8,242 nucleotides of DNA. Origin: Lentisphaerota bacterium (lineage in GTDB: Bacteria; Verrucomicrobiota; Kiritimatiellia; JAAZAB01). Below the pieces are notes generated by a model. The model ran no database searches. It was not told the DNA's origin and was given only the letters and a program-made list of their open reading frames with translations. The DNA lies in the NCBI GenBank assembly GCA_020201415.1, contig JAIVGW010000034.1, positions 1 through 8,242 on the forward strand, in the 5' to 3' direction. The position numbers and the translations under genes were made by a program. Shown piece by piece: positions 1 through 7,400 of this stretch (positions within the stretch are counted from its first letter, which is position 1; every line of letters begins with the position of its first letter).

Positions 1-1
1 C

Positions 2-682
2 ATGACGGTGCAATTGGGCGGGCCCGGCTGGACGGCCGTCAAGGGCGACTTCGATGGCGACGGTCTGGCCGATCCGACGGTCTATCAGGCCCAAGGCGGC
101 CTGTGGTGGGTCAGGCTCTCATCGCGGGATTATGTCGAGCAGTCGGTGAGCGGCTGGGGCGGAGCGGCCTGGCAGCCGGTGGCGGCGGATTACGATGGCG
201 ACGGCCTGACGGATCCGGCGGTGTATCGTGAGGCGGATGGCGCCTGGCTGATATGGTTGTCGGGGTCTGACTATGTGCCGGTGGAGGTGGCGGGCTGGGG
301 CGGAGCGGGCTGGCAGCCGGCGCCGTTGGATTACGATGGCGACGGGCAGGCCGATCCGGCGGTGTATCTTGAATCTGAAGGCGGTTGGCAGGTGTGGCTG
401 TCGGGCGCTGATTATGTCAGGGTGGCCCGTGAGGGCTGGGGTGGCCCGGGCTGGCGCCCGGTGACGGGCGATTACGATGGCGACGGCAAGGCCGATCCCG
501 CGGTGTATAATCCCGACCTGGGCCGCTGGCAATTCTGGCCTTCCGGAGCGGGCTATCAGCGGGTGGATCTCATCTTCGGCGGGCCGCGTTACCAGGGGCT
601 GGCGCTGATCTTCTTCGGAGCTCAGACGGATGTCCCGGTACTGTATGGCCTGGATGACGGAGTGTGGTGGGTCAGGGAATGA
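2..682 (+). CDS. FG-GAP/VCBS-like calcium-loop repeat protein, C-terminal part
   Basis: This is the 3' part of a gene that probably starts left of the window; the ATG at base 2 is likely an internal Met, with no room to see a ribosome site. The 226 residues form a tandem repeat of period 47 residues (141 bp). The loop D-[FY]-DGDG-x-[AT]-DP-x-VY starts at residues 16, 63, 110 and 157, and each is followed by a Trp-rich segment (GxWxxWLSGxDYV) and a GWGGxxW turn. A fifth unit near residue 204 is degenerate and lacks the calcium loop. DxDGDG loops in this arrangement are typical of FG-GAP/VCBS beta-propeller blades, which bind calcium and usually belong to secreted or surface proteins. No catalytic domain or anchor is visible, so the function is unknown; adhesion or a structural role is inference. 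A 17-base core at 188, 329 and 470 is identical, suggesting recent repeat duplication or homogenisation. Confidence 0.8.
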   Translation: MTVQLGGPGWTAVKGDFDGDGLADPTVYQAQGGLWWVRLSSRDYVEQSVSGWGGAAWQPVAADYDGDGLTDPAVYREADGAWLIWLSGSDYVPVEVAGWGGAGWQPAPLDYDGDGQADPAVYLESEGGWQVWLSGADYVRVAREGWGGPGWRPVTGDYDGDGKADPAVYNPDLGRWQFWPSGAGYQRVDLIFGGPRYQGLALIFFGAQTDVPVLYGLDDGVWWVRE

Positions 683-684
683 AT

Positions 685-848
685 AACTACCTACAATAGC
701 TGAGGTTCTTGCGAAAAAACCCAAGCGGCTCGGCGAGACGCCTCGCCCTACCTTCTTGGGTTGCTGCCGAAACGGGTAGGGCGAACCGTCTCGGTGAGCC
801 GAAGATGAACGCGCCCGTGGGGTTTTTGCAACTACCTCTAATAGCTGA
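685..848. repeat. Palindromic repeat element 1 flanked by 19-bp direct repeats
   Basis: This is the intergenic space between the repeat protein and larE. The inner arms 726-752 and 775-801 are inverted copies of each other (23 of 27 positions pair) and carry GGTAGGGCGA...GAGCCG. Outer ends TTGCGAAAAAACCC (709-722) and GGGGTTTTTGCAA (819-831) also pair imperfectly. A shorter pairing of AACCCAAG (718-725) with CTTGGGTT (about 754-761) could form an alternative hairpin. The element is bracketed by near-identical copies of AACTACCTacAATAGCTGA (685-703, and 830-848 with ct in place of ac; 17 of 19 identical), like a target duplication. No protein is encoded, so it resembles a MITE or large REP-type element. 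Its hairpin could also end transcription of the upstream gene, though no clean T-tract follows the stem. Confidence 0.7.
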
Positions 849-851
849 CTT

Positions 852-1748
852 TTGAAAGCAACTCGAAAGATTGAGACTAAGTTGATACAGGAAGCTGATA
901 TTATCAATTTGCCTTGTCCGGATCCGGTATTATCCGCCAAGATAAAAAAATTACACGGACATTTAAAGCGTCTGCAATCAGTTTTGGTGGCATTCAGCGC
1001 CGGGGTGGACAGCACTTTGCTGGCGGTGCTGGCCAATGCTGTTTTAGCCGACAAGGCGTTGGCGGTGACGGCAGTGTCGCCTTCCTTGCCGCAATCCGAC
1101 CGTTTGGCGGCGTCGGTCTTGGCTGAAAAATACGGTTTGCGGCATTGTTTTATCGAGTCGGATGAGATGTCCGATGAACGGTTCACGGCCAATTCCCCGG
1201 ATCGCTGCTACTATTGCAAGGGGCATCTTTTCAGGGAATTGCGTCGGATGGCGGATGAACGCGGTCTGGTGGCGCTGCTGGATGGATCCAATGTGGATGA
1301 TGCCGATGACTTCCGGCCGGGACGGCGGGCTGCCGCCGAACTGGGCGTAATCAGCCCGCTGGCGGCGGCTGGCATGCATAAATCTGATATCAGGGTTGTT
1401 TCCCGGCTTTTGGGTCTGCCAACGGCTAACAAGCCTGCCATGGCCTGTCTGGCTTCGCGTATTCCCTACGGCCTGCCGCTGACGGGGAAAATTCTGCGTC
1501 AGGTTGACGCTGCCGAGGATTCTCTGAGAAAATTGGGGTTTACGCAGGTGCGTGTGCGCAGTCATGGCGATGTGGCGCGCCTGGAATTACCGGAGAATGA
1601 GTTGGCCGCGGCGTTGCCGGAGCCTGTGCGCACGTCCATTGTGCGGGAGTTAAAAAACCTGGGGTATCGTTACATTACCCTGGATCTGGTTGGGTATCGC
1701 ACCGGCAGCATGAATGAAGCGCTGACTTCCGCCAATGCAGGGCTTTGA
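852..1748 (+). CDS. larE: LarE-type ATP-dependent sacrificial sulfur transferase
   Basis: This is a cytoplasmic member of the PP-loop ATP pyrophosphatase family. LarE adenylates the carboxylates of the lactate racemase cofactor precursor (pyridinium biscarboxylic acid mononucleotide) and adds sulfur, in some members from its own cysteine. Visible features are the PP-loop SAGVDS (residues 49-54, usually SGGVDS), DRCYYCK with C119 and C122, the ACLASRIPYG motif with C199 at the sacrificial-cysteine position, and the C-terminal YITLDLVGYRTGSMNEAL signature. Length (298) is slightly above the usual 270-290 because of an N-terminal extension. The TTG at 852 is the longest start; a TTG at 909 lies closer to the conserved core and has AGGAAG some 14 bases upstream, so the start is uncertain. 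The last residues (AGL) come from an inserted element (see 1718-1858). No larA, larB or larC is in the window, so the acceptor is inferred from the family only. Confidence 0.88.
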   Translation: MKATRKIETKLIQEADIINLPCPDPVLSAKIKKLHGHLKRLQSVLVAFSAGVDSTLLAVLANAVLADKALAVTAVSPSLPQSDRLAASVLAEKYGLRHCFIESDEMSDERFTANSPDRCYYCKGHLFRELRRMADERGLVALLDGSNVDDADDFRPGRRAAAELGVISPLAAAGMHKSDIRVVSRLLGLPTANKPAMACLASRIPYGLPLTGKILRQVDAAEDSLRKLGFTQVRVRSHGDVARLELPENELAAALPEPVRTSIVRELKNLGYRYITLDLVGYRTGSMNEALTSANAGL

Positions 1749-1858
1749 CATTCTCGGCGGCTCGCCCTACCCACGGCAAATGCTTATGAAAAGGTAGGGC
1801 GAGGTCTCCGACCGAGCCGTCTTGCCAGAGAATGACGCAGCGCTGACTCCCGCCAATG
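1718..1858. repeat. Palindromic repeat element 2 flanked by 20-bp direct repeats, at the larE 3' end
   Basis: The right arm 1793-1819 matches the inverted left arm of element 1 (22 of 27 positions), so the two belong to one family. The left arm is shorter: CTCGCCCTACC (1761-1771) pairs with 1793-1803, and the outer CATTCTC (1749-1755) pairs with GAGAATG (1828-1834). The element is bracketed by AGCGCTGACTTCCGCCAATG (1718-1737) and the same sequence with one change (1839-1858). AATGA also precedes each copy, so the duplication may be a few bases longer. The left copy is the end of larE; the right copy repeats it. The element supplies the present larE stop codon (1746-1748). No open frame of note lies inside. 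Confidence 0.7.
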
Positions 1859-1878
1859 AAAATTATGGTGGAAAATAA
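1831..1878 (+). pseudogene. Displaced original 3' tail of larE
   Basis: These bases read NDAALTPANENYGGK followed by TAA. The first nine residues align with NEALTSAN of the intact larE end, with one extra codon. After the shared AAT codon the two versions diverge: larE stops after AGL, whereas this copy continues through ENYGGK to a stop that directly abuts the TTGACA of the tRNA promoter. The simplest reading is that this is the ancestral LarE C-terminus, separated from its gene by insertion of the palindromic element. The spacing between copies is 121 bases, so the tail is out of frame with larE and is not translated as part of it. This is an inference from sequence alone. Confidence 0.5.
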
Positions 1879-1906
1879 TTGACATCTTCGCGCGGATCAA
1901 TAACAT
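1879..1906 (+). promoter_or_regulatory. Sigma70-type promoter of tRNA-Val
   Basis: A perfect TTGACA (1879-1884) is followed after 16 bases by TAACAT (1901-1906). This would start transcription near 1913, about a dozen bases before the mature tRNA 5' end, a normal arrangement for a tRNA gene. It begins immediately after the TAA of the displaced larE tail. Confidence 0.7.
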
Positions 1907-1924
1907 GATTGTCGTTTATTCTTG

Positions 1925-2001
1925 GGGCGATTAGCTCAGTTGGTTAGAGCACTACCTTGACATGGTAGGGGTCACAGGTTCGAGTCCTGTATCGCCCACC
2001 A
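1925..2001 (+). tRNA. tRNA-Val (anticodon GAC)
   Basis: A complete 77-base cloverleaf. The acceptor stem GGGCGAT (1925-1931) pairs with ATCGCCC (1991-1997), followed by discriminator A and an encoded CCA (1999-2001). The D-arm contains AGCTCAGTTGG. The anticodon stem CTACC/GGTAG encloses the loop TTGACAT with anticodon GAC at 1959-1961, reading the valine codon GUC (and GUU). The T-arm has the usual GGTTCGAGTCC. The MBOAT gene begins only 21 bases downstream, and no terminator is evident between them, so read-through into that gene is possible. Confidence 0.97.
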
Positions 2002-2022
2002 CTTCGTTGGGCCGCGAGGGAT

Positions 2023-3325
2023 ATGCTTTTCCCCACCATTGACTTTGCCGTTTTTTTTCTGGCGGTTTTTCTGCTGGGAATGCTTTTGCGGAAACATGTG
2101 ACGGCATGGAAATGGTTCATGCTGTCGGCCAGTTACTTTTTTTATGGTTACTGGGACTGGCGGTTCATCGGCCTGTTGCTGGGCTCCAGTATCGTCAATC
2201 ATCTGGCGGCCTTGGGGCTGGCGCGCTTTTCGCGCCTGGCGCTGCGCCGCGGCATCCTGACTGTGGCGGTGCTCCTGAATCTGGCGCCGCTGTTTTTCTT
2301 TAAATATTCCAATTTCTTCGCGCAACAGGCCTTTTGGCTGGTCAGCCATACCAGCCTGGTGTCGGATGTGCAGCCTTGGATGCCGGTGTTCGATTATCTG
2401 GGACGCGTGATCCTGCCGGTCGGCATTTCATTTTTTACTTTTCAGGCGCTGAGCTACATCGTTGATGTCTATCGCCGGCAGATGGCGCCGGCGGAGCGCT
2501 GGCTGGATTTTGCCCTTTATCTGGCCTTTTTTCCCCAGTTGGTGGCCGGGCCGATCGTCCGCGCCAGGGATTTGCTGGGACAGATTGCCCGCCCGTTGCT
2601 GCCCGCGCGCCTGGATGCCGGCCGGGCCGCCGCCCTGATTCTGGGCGGGCTGTTCAAGAAAATAGTCGTGGCCAATTACCTGTCCGAGCAGATAGTCGAT
2701 CCCGTGTTTGCCCGGCCGGACCTGTTCGGCGCCTGGGACACGCTGTTGGCGGTATATGCCTATGCCATTCAGATTTATTGTGATTTTTCGGCCTATTCCG
2801 ATATTGCGATCGGCTTGTGCCTGTTGATGGGGTTCCAGATACCCATCAACTTCAATGCGCCTTATCTGGCCGGGTCGACATGGCGCCGGCTGGACTTTCA
2901 TAGTCTGGGGCGGGTTGCATGGCTTGTATCTGATAATCGAGCGGCTGGGCAGCGCCTGGCTGGTTCGCCGCAACCGGCATTGGTCCGGGCCATGGGCGGC
3001 CCTGGTGCGCGGTTTGATTGTATGGCATCTGGTTTGCTTTGCCTGGCTGTTTTTCCGCGGCCAGAGTTTTGGCGATGCCTTGGCGATGCTGCAGGCCATG
3101 ACCCGCTGGCGCCAGCCGGTCGAATTGGTTACGACCATGGTGCCGGTGATGCTGGTTGTTGGCTACCTGACGCAGCTTTTGGACGGCCATCGCTGCGAGC
3201 GTCTTTGGGATTGGATAGGTCGCCGGCATCCGGTCTGGCTGGGGCTGGCGGCTGCGGTGGGATTGACCATTATCCTGGGGTTGGGCCCCAAAGGCGTGGC
3301 CCCGTTTATTTACTTTCAATTTTAA
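2023..3325 (+). pseudogene. Broken MBOAT O-acyltransferase (AlgI/PatA/DltB-like), internal deletion and frame change
   Basis: Members are polytopic inner-membrane enzymes that pass acyl groups to a periplasmic partner that acylates polysaccharide. The first reading frame (from ATG 2023) gives the typical N-terminus: MLFPTIDF, SYFFYGYWDWRF, KYSNFF, PVGISFFTFQALSYIVDVYR, FPQLVAGPIVRA, YCDFSAYSDIAIGLCLLMGF and NFNAPYLAGS (to about 2875). It then runs into unrelated residues. The true C-terminus is in the next frame from about 2870: RHGAGWTFIVWGGLHGLYL, then three or four membrane helices, ending at TAA 3323-3325. Family members normally have about 45-50 residues between PYLA and WHGA (the DFWRRWHISLSxWLRDYLYxPLGG block). 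These are missing, including a conserved His; the His of WHGA remains. A weak AGGG sits close before the start. This is either a real pseudogene or an assembly error; full-length protein cannot be made from the sequence as given. Confidence 0.85.
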
Positions 3326-3374
3326 ACCTATAAGATATCATTGATTTATATAAACCGTCTTTTCGGGAACATAT

Positions 3375-3659
3375 ATGGGATCGGAATCGCCAACGGAACG
3401 TGAAGATGCGGGGCTGCGGCGGGCGCTGGCCGGATCAGGGATAACCCTGCGTGCCACCATCATGGCGCTGCTCGTGTTCTATGTCGCCGCCGGCCTTCTG
3501 AATGGCCGGCATCTTTATGAAGCCGCATCCTTGCGTGCTTACGGGAAAGTGCGTACGGTGTGGATCCAGGTTTTACGCCCCTGGCGTGAAGCCGCCGTGG
3601 CCACGCGGTCCGACTATGTGCGCGAGACCGCCGAGAAAATCAGGGAGAGCTTGGAATGA
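3375..3659 (+). CDS. Small single-pass membrane protein next to the SGNH esterase
   Basis: A 94-residue protein with a charged, probably cytoplasmic N-terminus (residues 1-26, with TEREDAGLRRA), one hydrophobic helix (about 27-43, ATIMALLVFYVAAGLL) and an amphipathic, Arg-rich tail (44-94) expected outside the inner membrane. I do not recognise a named family. Its place between an MBOAT acyltransferase gene and an SGNH hydrolase, and its 4-base stop/start overlap with the latter (ATGA), suggest a membrane partner or tether for the esterase, similar in position to N-terminally anchored AlgJ-like proteins. That role is inference. The 49 bases upstream are AT-rich (TATAAG near 3329 and TTTATATAAA near 3345), which could hold a promoter, but I cannot assign boxes. 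Confidence 0.75.
   Translation: MGSESPTEREDAGLRRALAGSGITLRATIMALLVFYVAAGLLNGRHLYEAASLRAYGKVRTVWIQVLRPWREAAVATRSDYVRETAEKIRESLE
3642..3649 (+). promoter_or_regulatory. Ribosome binding site of the SGNH hydrolase gene
   Basis: AGGGAGAG lies inside the end of the small membrane-protein gene, six bases before the ATG at 3656. This good Shine-Dalgarno site supports the overlapping ATGA start over the in-frame ATG at 3668, and with the overlap suggests translational coupling. Confidence 0.6.
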
Positions 3660-4372
3660 GCTGTCAAATGAAGACTTTATTGCTGATTGTGTTTATGAGT
3701 ATTAGCATCTTCCGTGTGCCAGCCCGGGCGGAGGCCGCGGCCGATGCTCCCCGGCGTGTGCTGATTATCGGTGATTCGATGATGCGCATCACGGCGCATG
3801 CCTTGGAATTGGCTTTGTCGCGCCGGCCGGAGTTTGCAACCAGGGCCTTCACCTCGCTGGGGTCGGGTCTGGCCCGGTTGGATGTTTTCGACTGGCTGGT
3901 CAAGGCCGAAGAATTACGCGATGAGTTTGACCCGGATGTGACCGTGATCTGGTTCGGGACCAATGACCGTCAACCGATGATGTGTGATGGCAGCATTATT
4001 CAGCCCGATCAGCCCGGCTGGAATGAAGAATATGCCCGGCGTGTGGGACGGATCATGGATCTGCTGACCGCGCGGGAGGGGACCCGCGCCATCTGGCTGG
4101 AACTGCCGGACATGCAAGAGCCCGCCATGCAGGCGGATGTTGCAGTTATCAATCGCCTGGTACGCGAGCAAGTCGCTAAGCGTCCCGCGGTGGAGTTTCT
4201 CCAGACCCGGCCGCTGTTGTCACGCGTTTCCGGTAAGTATTCGCCTTACCTGATCGGTCCCAACGGGATGCCGTTGCCGGTGCGCGATCGGGACGGTATT
4301 CATTTGAATCGCGCCGGCGCTGACCTTCTGGCGGAACATTTGACCGAGCATCTGTCTAAGGTTGCGGAATAA
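3656..4372 (+). CDS. Periplasmic SGNH hydrolase, DUF459 family
   Basis: A 238-residue secreted esterase-type protein. The N-terminus is a signal peptide (KTLLLIVFMSISIFRVPARAEA, cleavage near residues 25-28). All SGNH blocks are present: GDSM with nucleophile S41, the GSGLAR block (G69-R74) with oxyanion Gly, GTND with N103, and DGIHLN with D213 and H216. The pattern LARLDVFDW, WNEEYARRV, WLELPDM and the late DRDGIHLNRAG match DUF459 rather than DltD or AlgX. Such proteins next to MBOAT acyltransferases are thought to transfer or remove acetyl groups on exported polysaccharide. The gene is coupled by ATGA to the small membrane protein upstream, and its stop lies 28 bases before the next start. 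With the MBOAT gene broken, whether this enzyme still has an acyl donor is open. Confidence 0.85.
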   Translation: MSCQMKTLLLIVFMSISIFRVPARAEAAADAPRRVLIIGDSMMRITAHALELALSRRPEFATRAFTSLGSGLARLDVFDWLVKAEELRDEFDPDVTVIWFGTNDRQPMMCDGSIIQPDQPGWNEEYARRVGRIMDLLTAREGTRAIWLELPDMQEPAMQADVAVINRLVREQVAKRPAVEFLQTRPLLSRVSGKYSPYLIGPNGMPLPVRDRDGIHLNRAGADLLAEHLTEHLSKVAE

Positions 4373-4400
4373 CAAGCACAGGAAGATCAGTCGAAAAACC

Positions 4401-7400
4401 ATGCGCGCGTATATACAGTCTTGTCTAGTTTTTTTGTTGTGCCTGGCCTGGATCGGATCAGAGGTCCGGGCGGATGATCCGATCCCGACCGAAGCCCCCG
4501 AAGCCGAATCAGTCTCGTTGCATGCCTCTAGCATTGTTGAAAATCCTGCCCGTGACACGATGTATGAAGCCATGATCAACGTGCAGGACAAACTCTACGA
4601 ACAGGCGATCCCCAAGTTGGAGTGGGTGATCCGCACCGATCCCACCCTGCTGGAGGCCTGGGAGACCCTGGGCTGGGCCTATTGGCTGGTCGGCCGCGAG
4701 AAGGATGCCGCGGTTCTCTGGCAGCGGCTCGTGGAAATTGTGCCCAATGAGCCTATGGGTTACAATCTGCTGGCGCAGGTTATGATGCGCGATGGCGATT
4801 TGACGCGGGCTGAGGAGCTTTACCGCACCAGCCTGGCCCTGGACAGTGAGCAGTATGAGATAAAGGTGGCACTGGCGCGGATCAAGTTATGGACCGGCCG
4901 CACCCGGGAGGCTGTCGAGGACTTGCGCCGGCTGCTGGCTGAGGATGTTGACCGGCTGGATGTGGAGCTCGACCTGGCCTGGGCCATGTACGCCAACGAG
5001 GAATATGAGGATGCGCTGGAAGTCTGGAACCATATCAACGAGGTGATTCCGGATCAGCCGGATTACATCATGGCGCGGGCCAATGTCCTGCTGCTGATCG
5101 GAGCGACGCGTGAAGCTGAGGCGGATGCCCGGCGGGTGCTGGAACTGGACAAGAGCAATCGCGGCGCCATCAATCTGTTGGCCAGCCTGGCCATGCGTTC
5201 ACGGCGTCCGGATGAGGCTATCGCAGCCCTGGAGCGTGTGATGGAATTGACGCCGGATGACAGGCCGCGCGCGCGCATTGCCCTGGACATGGCCAATTAT
5301 ATGAAGATGACGTACGATCGGGATAAAACGGTTTTTACCATGGAGGAATGCCTGAAAGCTGCCCGCCGGGCTTACGATCTTGATCCGGAAAACGCTAATG
5401 TAAATCTGTTTTACGGGGAATTGTTGACCGCCTCGCGCAAGTACGGCAGCGCCGAAGATATTTTTCAGAAGGTGCTTGACGAAATGAACCCCTACAATCA
5501 ACGGGCGCATCTGGGTATCATGGAAACATATTTCGCCCGGTCAATGCTGGATGAGGCGGAAAAAAAACTTACGGAAAATCTGCGGCTCTTCAATCCGGAC
5601 AATCCCTTCCGGCATGTTTACTGGGCCCGGCTGCATTTTGCCCGTGGCGATTACCCGGCCGCCATGGAAGCCTTGGACCGTCTGGAGTATGAAGGCGCTC
5701 GCGGCGCGATTTTTGTTCTGCTGTATCATGGTCTTTCTCCCAGCGAATGGTCGGACATGCCGTCGGTCCGTCAATTTCGCGATCACCTGATGATTTTGCG
5801 GCGTAATGGCTTTAAATTCATCACGCCCTCGCAGTTCCCGGCTTATTTTGCGCAGAAGCAGCATCCGGCGGCGCCCGGCAGCGAGATACGCCCGGCCCTC
5901 AGCCGGGCCGTGCAGGGACTCAAATACGCCTGGACCGGACGCAAGCCCGAGATGCCGCCGGTTCTTTCGGATTATACACCCGAGCGAGTGGTTTGCATCA
6001 CAATGGATGATGCTTTGCGCAATTCGCTGCGTTACGGCGCTATTGTCGCCGAGGAATTGCAAGTTCCCTTGACCATGTTCGTGCCGGTTGCCGGCGTGAT
6101 CGATCATGGCATGTACTCCGCAACCTTTGCGGAAATGCGCGAATATATGGAATCCGGCTTGTGGGAAATACAGTCGCATTTATGGGATGCCGGTTATTTC
6201 GCCACCACTAATGACGCCCCCGACGCGCAACAGGTCAATCCCTTGCCGAACCTGGTGTGGCTGCCCGACAAGCAGCGCCTGGAAAGTTTGCGCGAATACC
6301 ATGCCCGGTTACGCCACGAATTCCGTGATTCAAAGCGCGTGTTGGCGCGTGAATTGGGCCTGGAAGAGTCGGAGATCACCGCGGTGGCTTATCCGCTGGG
6401 CGATATCGGTCAGGAGACTTCCAGTAATATTGAACTATTCAATGTGCCGGAGGTCATCCTGAATGAAGCTGAAATATCCTATCGGCAGGGATTTGTGCAG
6501 GATAATTTCGGGTATGCCGTGGCCAATGACAATCCCATGCTGTACAAGCGCCACGAGCCTCCGCGCAACGCAACGGGACGCGAAGTGTTGCGGGAAGCCC
6601 TGCGCCAGCATCCGGTCTTTGTCGCCCGCAGGATGCGGGCGGAAATCGCCGCCTTGAACGGGCAGTTGCATCTGGCCAACAGGATGCTGGATATTTTGAA
6701 GCGTGACGATTATCCGGAAGAAGATCTGGCGGAGTTGACGGCTTACGTGCAGGAGCATTTGGCACGTCTGGCTAAAGTGCCGGATATCCCCATCGGTGAT
6801 ACCGATGTGAAGAAAAAAGTCTGGTTTGAACCCCGTCACCCGTTCCTGGCGGTGGAAGGATCCTCCATCAAAGCCAATGAAATGTTGGATCAATGGAGCG
6901 TGGGCGTTTCCGCGGGATTAAATCTCAATCCGCGCCTGACCCTGGAGGCGCGCGCCTCCACTGGCAAAATCAAGCAGACGGTGAGCACCAACCGCTGGGT
7001 GGAGGTGGAGAAGACCACGGTGTCATCTTCCCGTTCCGATGTCACGATTGTGCAGGACGGCGTGACCACCCGGCAGCAGGAAACGCGCACCACTTATGAC
7101 ACCGTCATGGTGCAGTCGAACGTTTTGGTGAAGAATACCTATCGCGCCGACGAAAACGTGGTGGGGGCGGGGTTTCGTTACATTCATGAAAACGGCGCGT
7201 ACACCGTTATTGATGTAAATAATCGCATGCTGGAAGGTGATGAGATTGGCGATGAGTCCGCCCTGGTTTTCTCCGCCGAACATCAATGGCGGCCGGTGCC
7301 GGCCCTGGATATATCCGCGCGCTATCAGAACGATCTGGTGCCGTCTGCGCGCGAAATATTGAGATATGATGGTTTTGCCCTGCGCGGCATCTGGCGCATC

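Noticed and set aside
119..1192. A 357-residue open frame on the minus strand
   Set aside because: It runs antisense to the repeat protein and larE. Its repeats mirror the 141-bp repeats of the opposite strand, and the larE motifs on the plus strand are unambiguous.
685..1858. The two palindromic elements as a CRISPR array or integron sites
   Set aside because: They are two dispersed copies about 1 kb apart with a gene between, unequal in length, with no regular spacers and no attC-type ends.
2428..3138. A 236-residue minus-strand open frame opposite the MBOAT gene
   Set aside because: It is rich in Gln, Arg and Pro with no domain pattern, and is a shadow of the plus-strand gene.
2876..3333. 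Continuation of the first MBOAT frame to 3333 as a real C-terminus
   Set aside because: The residues after PYLAGS show no MBOAT similarity and no membrane helices, while the next frame has HGAGWTFIVWGGLHG and several helices. It is out-of-frame translation after a deletion.
4362..4400. TTG at 4362 as start of the large fusion protein
   Set aside because: It would put a 13-residue basic extension before a complete signal peptide and overlap the previous gene with no spaced ribosome site; ATG 4401 fits better.
5541..6179. A 212-residue minus-strand open frame opposite the deacetylase domain
   Set aside because: There is no recognisable motif, and the plus strand carries conserved TPR and deacetylase residues through the same bases.
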